From NCBI RefSeq assembly GCF_030815415.1, contig NZ_JAUSWW010000001.1, positions 5,084,001-5,148,000 on the forward strand: 64,000 nt of DNA, read 5' to 3'. Position numbers and translations under genes: made by a program. Each line of letters starts with the position of its first letter. The first letter of the stretch is position 1. This DNA is from Streptomyces canus (GTDB lineage Bacteria > Actinomycetota > Actinomycetes > Streptomycetales > Streptomycetaceae). Under the pieces are notes generated by a model that ran no database searches, was not told the origin of the DNA, and saw only the letters and a list, made by a program, of their open reading frames with translations. Shown one piece after another: positions 39,539 through 47,455 of this stretch.

Positions 39539-40972
39539 TCACGCCCCCGTCTCCGCCGCGAGCCTTCCCGACCGCACCGCCGCCACCAGGTCCGCGTGGT
39601 CCGCCTCCGTACGGTCGGCGTACGCCACGGCGAACGCGGCCATCGCCTCGTCCAGCTCCTCGCTCTTGCCGCAGTACCCGGCGACCAGGCGCGGGTCGGC
39701 GCTGTGCGAGTGGGCGCGGGCCAGCAGCGCCCCCGTCATACGGCCGTAGTCGTCTATCTGGTCGGCGGCGAGCGCGGCAGGGTCGACGCTGCCCTTGCGG
39801 TTGCGGAACTGCCGTACCTGGAACGGCCGTCCGTCCACCGACGTCCAGCCCAGCAGGATGTCACTGACGACCTGCATCCGCTTCTGTCCGAGGACGACCC
39901 GGCGGCCCTCGTGCTCGACGGCGGGCGCCTCGAACCCGGCGGTCACCAGGTGCGGCAGCAGCGCCGAGGGGCGGGCCTCCTTCACCTGGAGCACCAGCGG
40001 CTCATCGCGGTGGTCGAGGAGCAGCACGACGTACGACCGGGTGCCGACGCTGCCCGTACCGACGACCCGGAACGCGACGTCGTGCACCGCGTGCCGGGAC
40101 AGCAGCGGAAGGCGGTCCTCGGAGAGCGACTCCAGGTACTCCTCCAGGGACCCGGCCACCGCCGCGGCCTCCGTGTCCGGCACGCGCCGCAGCACCGGCG
40201 GGGCGTCCACGAAGCGGCGCCCGCCGTCGCCGGTCTGCTCGGTCGACTTCGCCGCGAACCGTCCGCTGGTGTTGGCCCGCGCCTTCTCGGAGACCCGCTC
40301 CAGCGTGCCGACGAGATCGTGGGCATCGGTGTGGGAGACGAGCTCCTCGTCCGCGATGGCGTTCCAGGCGTCCAGCACCGGGAGCCCGGCCAGCAGCCGC
40401 ATGGTGCGGCGGTAGGCGCCCACCGCGCCGTGCGCCGCACCGCGGCAGGTGTCCTCGTCCGCACCCGCCTCCCGGCCGGCGAGCACCAGCGAGGCCGCGA
40501 GCCGCTTGAGGTCCCACTCCCAGGGGCCCTGGACCGTCTCGTCGAAGTCGTTGAGATCGATGACCAGATCGCCACGCGCGTCCCCGTACAGACCGAAGTT
40601 GGCCGCGTGGGCGTCGCCGCAGATCTGGGCGCGGATCCCGGTCATGGGGGTGCGCGCCAGGTCGTAGGCCATAAGGCCCGCGGAGCCGCGCAGGAAGGCG
40701 AAGGGCGTGGCCGCCATCCGACCGACGCGCAGCGGGGTGAGTCCGGGGATGCGGTCGCGGTTGGACTCCTCGACCGCGTTCACCGCGTCGGGCCGCGAGC
40801 CGTCCAGGTCGAGCGCGGTGTGCGCACCACGCGGGACCCGCTTGCGCAGCGCCTTGCCCTCCTGCTTGGGAGACCCCTGCACCGGCCGCTCGGCGAAGCC
40901 CCGCACCCGCGGCAGCCTGCGCCCCGCGCCTGCGGAAACCTCGGCGGAAGCCTCCACCCCGACCTCGGTCAT
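39539..40972 (-). CDS. DUF2252-family protein
   Basis: A 477-residue cytosolic protein of the DUF2252 family, which has a distant protein-kinase-like or APH-like fold. Characteristic blocks are RMAATPFAFLRGSAGLMAYD, ICGDAHAANFGLYGDARG (resembling the HGDxxxxN catalytic loop), LVIDLNDFDETVQGPWEWDL (resembling the DFD metal motif), and near the end YCGKSEELDEAM and AYADRTEADH. The substrate and reaction are not established for the family. The ATG at 40972 follows GGAAGG; an earlier ATG adds nine residues. The upstream region contains two DnaA-like nonamers. Confidence 0.85.
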   Translation of the reverse strand: MTEVGVEASAEVSAGAGRRLPRVRGFAERPVQGSPKQEGKALRKRVPRGAHTALDLDGSRPDAVNAVEESNRDRIPGLTPLRVGRMAATPFAFLRGSAGLMAYDLARTPMTGIRAQICGDAHAANFGLYGDARGDLVIDLNDFDETVQGPWEWDLKRLAASLVLAGREAGADEDTCRGAAHGAVGAYRRTMRLLAGLPVLDAWNAIADEELVSHTDAHDLVGTLERVSEKARANTSGRFAAKSTEQTGDGGRRFVDAPPVLRRVPDTEAAAVAGSLEEYLESLSEDRLPLLSRHAVHDVAFRVVGTGSVGTRSYVVLLLDHRDEPLVLQVKEARPSALLPHLVTAGFEAPAVEHEGRRVVLGQKRMQVVSDILLGWTSVDGRPFQVRQFRNRKGSVDPAALAADQIDDYGRMTGALLARAHSHSADPRLVAGYCGKSEELDEAMAAFAVAYADRTEADHADLVAAVRSGRLAAETGA

Positions 40973-41055
40973 CGCGACCGCCTTCCCGAACCCGCACACG
41001 CCCGAACATCAACTCGTGCAGACCGTACAGCCGGTGGCCGAAACGCGTCAGGCCC

Positions 41056-41082
41056 TGTGGACAACCGCGCGCCTGTGGAAAA
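41056..41082. promoter_or_regulatory. pair of DnaA-box-like nonamers
   Basis: TGTGGACAA (41056-41064, reverse complement of TTGTCCACA) and TGTGGAAAA (41074-41082) lie 9 bp apart in the short region between the DUF2252 and HxlR genes. Confidence 0.5.
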
Positions 41083-41130
41083 CCGGCCCCGCAGCCGCCC
41101 TCCTCGGCACCCGACCCGCGTTGGAGGCCC

Positions 41131-41490
41131 TCAGCACCCGCCCCCGGGCCCCTTCGGCAAGTGCCGCTGCGCCCACTGCTTCAGCTCCGCGAACGCCGGC
41201 TCCAGCGCCGCCCCCGCCGCCGTCAGCCGGTACGACACCCGCAGCGGCGGCCCCTCGTCGACCTCGCGCAGCACGAGCCCCGCGGAGGCGAGCTCGGTCA
41301 GACGGTCGGACAGCATCCGCTCGCTGATACCGGGAATCGCCCGGCGCAGGTCGACAAAGTACGCCGGGCCCGGGGTCAGGACGGCCACGATCGGCCCGGT
41401 CCAGCGCTTCCCCAGCAACTGGAAGACACGGGTGATCCCGTCGTCCACCTGCTTGCAGGCCTCCGTGCCGTGCCTCTCCTCGACCGTCAT
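41131..41490 (-). CDS. HxlR-family winged-helix regulator
   Basis: A 119-residue regulator of the HxlR/MarR type. It starts with the family Cys near the N-terminus (EACKQVDDGITRVFQLLGKR, then WTGPIVAVLTPG), the DNA-reading part LRRAIPGISERMLSDRLTEL, and the wing LVLREVDEGPPLRVSYRLTA. The single conserved Cys often senses quinones or reactive electrophiles in this family. It is divergent from an azoreductase at 41600, the usual target arrangement, so it probably controls that gene in response to quinone or azo stress. Confidence 0.9.
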   Translation of the reverse strand: MTVEERHGTEACKQVDDGITRVFQLLGKRWTGPIVAVLTPGPAYFVDLRRAIPGISERMLSDRLTELASAGLVLREVDEGPPLRVSYRLTAAGAALEPAFAELKQWAQRHLPKGPGGGC

Positions 41491-41536
41491 ACCTTTCAGA
41501 GTACTGCGCTCACGTACGGGGGTGAAAAAAAGTAAG

Positions 41537-41560
41537 TAGCTGTGTTATCAATAGCTGTGT
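41537..41560. promoter_or_regulatory. direct repeats in the HxlR/azoreductase promoter
   Basis: TAGCTGTGT occurs at 41537-41545 and 41552-41560, 15 bp apart, within an AT-rich stretch. Tandem sites of this kind fit an HxlR dimer binding over the divergent promoters. Confidence 0.55.
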
Positions 41561-41599
41561 ACGAACTATTAGCCACGCACCGCTCGTCAGGAGACCCCC

Positions 41600-42253
41600 A
41601 TGGCCACCCTGCTGCACATCGACTCCTCCGTGTTCCCCCACGGCGCCTCCTCGTCCCGCTCCGTCACGGACGCCTTCCGCAGGACCTGGGAGGAGCAGCA
41701 CCCCGAGGGCACGGTGATCTACCGCGACCTCGCCACGGACCCCGTGCCGCACATCACCGCCGACGCCCACCTCGCCGGCTTCTCCGATCCCGCCACGCAC
41801 ACCCCTGAGCAGGCCGCCGCCTTCCACGCGCGCGTGCAGCTGATCGAGGAGCTGGAGGGGGCGGACGCCGTGCTGATCGGCGCCCCGATGTACAACTTCG
41901 CGATCCCCTCGACCCTCAAGGCCTGGCTGGACAACGTGATGCTCGTCGGCCGCACCTTCCTGACCGAGGACTCGAAGATCACCGGCACCCCGGTCACCGT
42001 CGTCGCCAGCCGCGGCGGCTCCTACGCGCCGGGCACTCCGCGCGAGGGCTTCGAGTACGTGCAGAACTACCTCCAGGCGGTACTCGGCGACTCCCTCGCC
42101 CTGGACGTCGACTTCATCGTCCCGGAGCTGACCATGGCCCCGCAGAACCCGGCGATGACCGAACTGGTCCCCCTCTACGAGGCCTCCCGCGCGCGTGCCC
42201 ACCAGGACGCGGAGACCAGGGCGAAGCACCTCGCCCAGCGCGTGGCCGCGTAA
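41600..42253 (+). CDS. FMN-dependent NADH-azoreductase (AzoR family)
   Basis: A 217-residue flavodoxin-fold enzyme that reduces azo compounds and quinones with NADH. It has the FMN phosphate loop LLHIDSSVFPHGASSSRSVTD, a central IGAPMYNFAIPSTLKAWLDN block (the family hallmark), and a third flavin-contact segment VVASRGGSYAPGTPREGFEY (each given for identification). The ATG has GGAGACC just upstream. It is controlled in all likelihood by the divergent HxlR protein. A strong bidirectional terminator follows at 42317. Confidence 0.92.
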   Translation: MATLLHIDSSVFPHGASSSRSVTDAFRRTWEEQHPEGTVIYRDLATDPVPHITADAHLAGFSDPATHTPEQAAAFHARVQLIEELEGADAVLIGAPMYNFAIPSTLKAWLDNVMLVGRTFLTEDSKITGTPVTVVASRGGSYAPGTPREGFEYVQNYLQAVLGDSLALDVDFIVPELTMAPQNPAMTELVPLYEASRARAHQDAETRAKHLAQRVAA

Positions 42254-42316
42254 GCCCGCGGCCGGGACCACGCCGTGTGATTGTCCTCACGGCGGACAGC
42301 GCCGGAGGACAACGCA

Positions 42317-42349
42317 AAAGCCCCGCAGGTCTGAGACCTGCGGGGCTTT
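42317..42349. terminator. bidirectional terminator between azoreductase and tRNA-Leu
   Basis: A perfect 15-bp stem (42317-42331 with 42335-42349, loop TGA) with AAA on one side and TTT on the other serves the azoreductase (+) and tRNA-Leu (-). Confidence 0.9.
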
Positions 42350-42355
42350 CAGCTG

Positions 42356-42439
42356 TGCGCGAGGGGGGAGTTGAACCCCCACGCCCTTTCGGGCACTGGA
42401 ACCTGAATCCAGCGCGTCTGCCTATTCCGCCACCCGCGC
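42356..42439 (-). tRNA. tRNA-Leu (anticodon CAG)
   Basis: An 84-nt class II tRNA on the minus strand. The acceptor stem GCGCGGG pairs with CTCGCGC, with discriminator A and no encoded CCA. The D arm is GGCGGAATAGGCAGACGC-like. The anticodon stem CTGGA/TCCAG encloses TTCAGGT (anticodon CAG). It has a long variable arm (TGCCCGAAAGGGCG) and a T arm GGGGGTTCAACTCCCCC. It decodes CUG, the main Leu codon in high-GC genomes. Confidence 0.97.
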
Positions 42440-42913
42440 ATTGGGTGTGTCTTCGGGCTGTTTCCCCTTGGGGTTGGCGCCTTCCGACACCCAGAACATT
42501 AGCACGCGAGCAGGGGTGGGTTCACATCCCTTATCCAGGGGCAGCAGCTCACCAGGGCCGTAGACATCCCGCACCGACCCGCCGTCCTTCCGGCTACGTA
42601 TCAACACGTGTCTGTTCACGTATCAACCTCGTACCGGTACCGCCCGTCTCCCCAGTAGCCGGTCGGGGCGCACAGTCAGGTGCGGGACACTTGTCTGCGG
42701 CCGCCTCTACGATCCTTGACAGGAGGAGTCGGCCGGGGGAGTTCGAAGAGGAGCTCCACAGGGAACCTCGGAGGCGTCGACACCCGTCGACGAGGCCGAC
42801 AGGGGGAACCAGCCGATTGACCGGCGCGTGGATACGATCAGTAAGCAGTACCAGGTAAGGCAGTACCCGCTCTGCGGGGTGCAGGACGGCAGCAGCTACG
42901 GAGGAGGTGCCCC
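42440..42913. other. 474-bp region upstream of fhaA
   Basis: No convincing gene. It must hold the promoter of tRNA-Leu (minus strand) and of the six-gene fhaA-pknB locus (plus strand). I see TACGAT-like -10 candidates near 42708 and 42833 but no correctly spaced -35. A minus-strand frame at 42422-42619 overlaps the tRNA and is rejected. Confidence 0.5.
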
Positions 42914-43792
42914 ATGGGAGTCCTGAAGAAGTTCGAGCAGCGCCTCGAAGGTCTGGTCAACGGCACCTTCGCCAAGGTGTTCAAGTCCGAGGTACAGCCC
43001 GTGGAGATCGCGGGAGCACTCCAGCGCGAGTGCGACAACAACGCGACCATCTGGAACCGCGACCGCACGGTCGTCCCCAACGACTTCATCGTGGAGTTGA
43101 GCACACCGGACTTCGAGCGCCTGAGCCCGTACTCCGGCCAGCTCGGCGACGAACTCGCCGGCATGGTGCGCGACTACGCCAAGCAGCAGCGCTACACCTT
43201 CATGGGCCCCATCAAGGTCCACCTGGAGAAGGCCGACGACCTCGACACCGGCCTGTACCGGGTGCGCAGCCGCACGCTCGCCTCCTCCACCGACCAGCAG
43301 GCCCCCGGCGCGGCCGCCCCGGCGGGCCGGCCCGCGGCCCCCGGCGGCTACGGCTCCGCGCCGGCCCCGGCTCCCGCCGGGGCCCCGGGCGCCCCGCCCA
43401 TGCCGGCCGCGCCGCCGCCCGGCGGCCGCCCCGGCGGCTACGGGTACCCGCAGCCCGCGAGCGGTCAGCGGCCCCCTGTCGCACCCGCTCCCGCAGCCGC
43501 GGCAGGCGGACGCACCCGCCACTGGATCGAGATCAACGGCGCCCGCCATCAGATCTCCCGCGCGACGCTGGTGCTGGGCCGCAGCACCGAGGCCGACGTG
43601 CGGATCGACGACCCCGGCGTCTCCCGCCGGCACTGTGAGATCCGGACCGGAACGCCCTCGACAGTCCAGGATCTGGGATCCACCAACGGCATCGTGGTGG
43701 ACGGACAGCACACCACCCGCGCTACGCTCCGCGACGGCTCGCGGATCGTCGTGGGCAACACCACCATCATTTACCGGCAAGCCGAAGGGTGA
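42914..43792 (+). CDS. fhaA: FhaA: DUF3662 and FHA domain protein
   Basis: A 292-residue phosphothreonine-reading scaffold. The N-terminal DUF3662 domain (about 1-120) begins MGVLKKFEQRLEGLVNGTFA. A Pro/Ala/Gly-rich linker (about 125-195) leads to an FHA domain (about 200-292) with LGRSTEADVRIDDPGVSRRH and DLGSTNG, the phosphothreonine-binding loops. In mycobacteria FhaA binds phosphorylated MviN/FipA and PknB and tunes peptidoglycan synthesis. It starts with ATG after GGAGGTG. It is the first gene of the fhaA-fhaB-pstP-rodA-pbpA-pknB block. Confidence 0.93.
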   Translation: MGVLKKFEQRLEGLVNGTFAKVFKSEVQPVEIAGALQRECDNNATIWNRDRTVVPNDFIVELSTPDFERLSPYSGQLGDELAGMVRDYAKQQRYTFMGPIKVHLEKADDLDTGLYRVRSRTLASSTDQQAPGAAAPAGRPAAPGGYGSAPAPAPAGAPGAPPMPAAPPPGGRPGGYGYPQPASGQRPPVAPAPAAAAGGRTRHWIEINGARHQISRATLVLGRSTEADVRIDDPGVSRRHCEIRTGTPSTVQDLGSTNGIVVDGQHTTRATLRDGSRIVVGNTTIIYRQAEG

Positions 43793-43802
43793 AGCGGGGG
43801 CA

Positions 43803-44315
43803 ATGTCAGAGCTGACCCTCACGGTCATGCGGCTGGGTTTCCTAGCCGTACTGTGGCTGTTCGTGATCGTGGCCGTGCAGGTCATCCGCAGCGACCTGTT
43901 CGGTACGCGTGTCACCCAGCGCGGGGCCAGGCGAGAGGCCGCACGGCCGCAGCAGGCCCAGCGCCAACAGGCGCCCCCGCAGCAGCGCCAGCAGCCCGCC
44001 GCCGGCCGTCGCGGCCGTAACGCCCCCAGCAAGCTGGTCGTCAGCGAGGGCACCCTCACGGGCACCACCGTCGCGCTCCAGGGCCAGACCATCACGCTGG
44101 GCCGGGCGCACGACAGCACCATCGTGCTGGACGACGACTACGCCTCCAGCAGGCACGCCAGGATCTACCCGGACCGGGACGGCCAGTGGATCGTCGAGGA
44201 CCTCGGATCCACCAACGGCACCTATCTGGACCGGAGTCGGCTGACGACCCCCACACCGATTCCGCTGGGCGCGCCGATCCGCATCGGCAAGACCGTCATC
44301 GAGCTGCGGAAGTAG
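43803..44315 (+). CDS. fhaB: FhaB: membrane-anchored FHA domain protein
   Basis: 170 residues: an N-terminal membrane helix (VMRLGFLAVLWLFVIVAVQV), a Gln/Arg/Ala-rich cytoplasmic linker, and a C-terminal FHA domain (about 75-165) with TLGRAHDSTIVLDDDYASSR-H and DLGSTNGTYLD. In mycobacteria it recruits kinase-phosphorylated partners to sites of septal and polar growth. It lies 10 bp after fhaA; the junction GTGAAGCGGGGGCA acts as ribosome site. It has one FHA domain and nothing unusual. Confidence 0.93.
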   Translation: MSELTLTVMRLGFLAVLWLFVIVAVQVIRSDLFGTRVTQRGARREAARPQQAQRQQAPPQQRQQPAAGRRGRNAPSKLVVSEGTLTGTTVALQGQTITLGRAHDSTIVLDDDYASSRHARIYPDRDGQWIVEDLGSTNGTYLDRSRLTTPTPIPLGAPIRIGKTVIELRK

Positions 44316-44407
44316 TGCTACATCATGAATAGGCGCGAGCGGAGCGAGCACGCGGAGTGGGCCCCCACCCCGGGCCCCGGCGCGCTCCCGACCGGAGGGT
44401 GGGCACC

Positions 44408-45985
44408 GTGCGGATGTATCCGGAGCCGACGGGCGAGGTGCGCATGAGTCTGTCACTGCGCTTCGCCGCCGGATCGCACAAAGGCATGATCCGGGAGGGC
44501 AACGAGGACTCCGGATACGCCGGTCCGCGCCTGCTCGCCATCGCCGACGGCATGGGCGGCGCCGCCGCCGGTGAGGTCGCCTCCTCCGAGGCCATCTCCA
44601 CCATCGTCGCCCTCGACGACGACGTCCCCGGCTCCGACGTCCTCACCTCCCTCGGCACCGCGGTCCAGCGCGCCAACGACCAGCTGCGCTCCCTGGTCGA
44701 GGAGGACCCCCAGCTCGAGGGCATGGGCACCACGCTCACCGCCCTGCTGTGGACCGGCCAGCGCCTCGGCCTCGTCCATGTCGGCGACTCGCGCGCGTAC
44801 CTGCTCCGCGACGGCGTCCTCACCCAGATCACACAGGACCACACCTGGGTGCAGCGCCTGGTCGACGAGGGCCGCATCACCGAGGAAGAGGCCACCACCC
44901 ACCCGCAGCGCTCCCTGCTGATGCGCGCGCTGGGCAGCGGCGAGCACGTCGAGCCCGACCTCTCCATCCGTGAGGTCCGCGCCGGCGACCGCTACCTGAT
45001 CTGCTCCGACGGGCTGTCCGGAGTCGTCTCCCACCAGACGCTCGAGGACACCCTCGCCAGCTACCAGGGACCCCAGGAGACCGTGCAGGAGCTGATCCAG
45101 CTCGCGCTGCGCGGCGGCGGCCCCGACAACATCACGGTCATCGTCGCCGACGTACTGGACCTGGACACCGGGGACACCCTCGCCGGGCAGCTCTCCGACA
45201 CCCCGGTCGTCGTCGGCGCGGTCGCCGAGAACCAGCAGCACCCACTGCACGACAACGGCATCATGCAGACCCCCGCGGGCCGCGCCTCCGGGCTCGGCCG
45301 CCAGCTGCCCGGACAGGGCGGGGGCGGACAGTTCGGCCCGCCCGGCTCCGGCGACGTCACCGGCTTCATCCCCACCGACGGCTTCGGCGACTACAGCGAC
45401 GAGGACTTCGTCAAGCCCCGCAAGGGCCGCAAGTGGCTGAAGAGATCCTTCTACATCGCCCTCACGCTCGCCGTCGTCGGCGGCGGCCTCTACGGCGGCT
45501 GGCGCTGGACCCAGACCCAGTACTACGTGGCCGCCAACGACGAGCACGTGGCGCTGTACCGGGGCATCAGCCAGGACCTGGCCTGGGTGTCGCTGTCGAA
45601 GGTGGAGAAGGACCACCCCGAGATCGAACTCAAGTACCTGCCGCCGTACCAGCAGAAGCTCGTCGAGGGCACCATCGCCGAAGGCGACCTCAAGACCGCC
45701 CAGAAGAAGATCGACGAACTCTCCCTGCAGGCCTCCGCGTGCAAGAAGCGCGCCGAACAGCAGGCCGCCGAGAGCGAGCAGAACTCCAAGACCGGCGAGG
45801 GCGAGGCCGGAGGCACCACGGGAACCACCAAGACCTCCCTCACGTCCAAGGCCTCACCGACCCCGTCCACCTCGACCTCACCGTCCCCGAACGCTTCCGC
45901 CTCCCCGACCGCGCCCACTCCCACCCCCGGCCCCACCCTCTCGGACGAAGAGAAGCAGGTCGTCGGGCAGTGCGGTACGCAGTAG
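44408..45985 (+). CDS. pstP: PstP: PP2C-family Ser/Thr protein phosphatase
   Basis: Reverses phosphorylation by the locus kinases. From the GTG at 44408 it has 525 residues (GGAGGG nine bases upstream); an ATG at 44444 is an alternative start giving MSLSLRFAAG. The PP2C domain (about 20-255) has metal residues in GNEDSG, ADGMGG, VGDSRAYL, CSDGLSG and GGPDNITVIV. A linker with Gly/Gln leads to a membrane helix (FYIALTLAVVGGGLYGGWRW), then about 170 extracytoplasmic residues ending in a Thr/Ser/Pro tail. The outside domain contains KKIDELSLQASACKKRAEQQ. rodA starts 28 bp downstream. Confidence 0.93.
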   Translation: MRMYPEPTGEVRMSLSLRFAAGSHKGMIREGNEDSGYAGPRLLAIADGMGGAAAGEVASSEAISTIVALDDDVPGSDVLTSLGTAVQRANDQLRSLVEEDPQLEGMGTTLTALLWTGQRLGLVHVGDSRAYLLRDGVLTQITQDHTWVQRLVDEGRITEEEATTHPQRSLLMRALGSGEHVEPDLSIREVRAGDRYLICSDGLSGVVSHQTLEDTLASYQGPQETVQELIQLALRGGGPDNITVIVADVLDLDTGDTLAGQLSDTPVVVGAVAENQQHPLHDNGIMQTPAGRASGLGRQLPGQGGGGQFGPPGSGDVTGFIPTDGFGDYSDEDFVKPRKGRKWLKRSFYIALTLAVVGGGLYGGWRWTQTQYYVAANDEHVALYRGISQDLAWVSLSKVEKDHPEIELKYLPPYQQKLVEGTIAEGDLKTAQKKIDELSLQASACKKRAEQQAAESEQNSKTGEGEAGGTTGTTKTSLTSKASPTPSTSTSPSPNASASPTAPTPTPGPTLSDEEKQVVGQCGTQ

Positions 45986-46012
45986 GCAAGCCGTGAGAGG
46001 CCCTGTCACACG

Positions 46013-47455
46013 ATGAGCAGTACTTCCAACACGTCGACGCACCACACGTCCACGATCGGCTCGATCGGCACACCGAGCCGACGCAACACCGAGCTCGCGC
46101 TGCTGGTGTTCGCCGTGGTCATCCCGGTGTTCGCCTACGCCAACGTAGGCCTCGCCATCAACGACGAGATGCCCACCGGCCTGCTGGGCTACGGCCTGGG
46201 CCTCGCCCTGCTCGCGGGCGTCGGCCATCTCGTCGTACGGAAATTCGCGCCGTACGCGGACCCGCTGATGCTGCCGCTGGCCACCTTGCTGAACGGGCTC
46301 GGCCTGGTCGTCATCTGGCGTCTGGACCAGTCGAAGCGGCTCCAGCAGAGCCCCCTCTACGTCGAGGCCGCGCCGCGCCAGCTGCTCTACTCCGCGCTGG
46401 GCGTCGCCCTGTTGGTGGCCGTGCTCATCTTCCTGAAGGACCATCGCGTCCTGCAGCGCTACACCTACATCTCCATGGCCGGCGCGCTGTTCCTGCTGGT
46501 CCTGCCGCTCGTGCCGGGACTCGGCGCGAACATCTACGGCGCCAAGATCTGGATCAAGATCCCGGGCCTCGGCACGGTCCAGCCCGGTGAGTTCGCGAAA
46601 ATCGCCCTGGCGGTGTTCTTCGCCGGCTACCTCATGGTCAAGAGAGACGCCCTGGCGCTGGCCAGCCGCCGCTTCATGGGCCTGTACCTGCCCCGCGGCC
46701 GCGACCTCGGCCCGATCATCGTCGTCTGGATGATCTCGATCCTCATCCTGGTCTTCGAGACCGACCTCGGTACATCCCTGCTGTTCTTCGGGATGTTCAT
46801 CATCATGCTGTACGTCGCCACCGAGCGGACCAGCTGGATCGTCTTCGGTCTGCTGATGTCCGCGGCCGGCGCGGTCGGCGTGGCCAGCTTCGAACCGCAC
46901 GTCCAGCAGCGCGTCCAGGCCTGGCTCGACCCGATGAAGGAGTACACGCTCTCCCGTCAGGGCGTCGGGGGCCACACCGAACAGTCCATGCAGGCCCTGT
47001 GGGCCTTCGGCTCCGGCGGCACCCTCGGCACCGGTCTCGGGCAGGGCAACTCCGACCTCATCGGCTTCGCCGCCAACTCCGACTTCATCCTCGCCACGTT
47101 CGGCGAGGAGCTGGGCCTGGCAGGCGTCATGGCGATCCTGTTGCTCTACGGGCTGATCGTCGAGCGCGGTGTGCGTACGGCCCTCGCGGCCCGCGACCCG
47201 TTCGGCAAGCTGCTGGCCGTCGGTCTGTCCGGCGCCTTCGCCCTCCAGGTCTTCGTCGTGGCCGGCGGCGTCATGGGCCTCATCCCGCTGACCGGTATGA
47301 CGCTGCCGTTCGTGGCCTACGGCGGTTCGTCCGTCATCGCCAACTGGGCGCTGATCGGCATCCTGCTGCGCATCAGCGACACCGCACGCCGTCCGGCGCC
47401 CGCGCCCGCCCCCAGCCCCGACGCCGAGATGACCCAGGTGGTCCGCCCGTCATGA
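46013..47455 (+). CDS. rodA: RodA/FtsW-family SEDS peptidoglycan polymerase
   Basis: A 480-residue SEDS glycosyltransferase with about ten to twelve membrane helices. Signature blocks are PGLGTVQPGEFAKIALAVFF (with the GEFAK region), IVVWMISILILVFETDLGTS (catalytic Asp in TDLGTS), and the C-terminal LIPLTGMTLPFVAYGGSSVI. The long extracellular loop with SRQGVGGHTEQSMQALWAFG is typical of polymerising SEDS proteins. It polymerises lipid II with the class B PBP encoded next; the ATGA overlap with pbpA supports a paired complex. Confidence 0.93.
   Translation: MSSTSNTSTHHTSTIGSIGTPSRRNTELALLVFAVVIPVFAYANVGLAINDEMPTGLLGYGLGLALLAGVGHLVVRKFAPYADPLMLPLATLLNGLGLVVIWRLDQSKRLQQSPLYVEAAPRQLLYSALGVALLVAVLIFLKDHRVLQRYTYISMAGALFLLVLPLVPGLGANIYGAKIWIKIPGLGTVQPGEFAKIALAVFFAGYLMVKRDALALASRRFMGLYLPRGRDLGPIIVVWMISILILVFETDLGTSLLFFGMFIIMLYVATERTSWIVFGLLMSAAGAVGVASFEPHVQQRVQAWLDPMKEYTLSRQGVGGHTEQSMQALWAFGSGGTLGTGLGQGNSDLIGFAANSDFILATFGEELGLAGVMAILLLYGLIVERGVRTALAARDPFGKLLAVGLSGAFALQVFVVAGGVMGLIPLTGMTLPFVAYGGSSVIANWALIGILLRISDTARRPAPAPAPSPDAEMTQVVRPS

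Noticed and set aside
42422..42619. 65-codon minus-strand frame upstream of fhaA.
   Set aside because: It overlaps the tRNA-Leu gene, lacks typical codon bias and matches no family I know.
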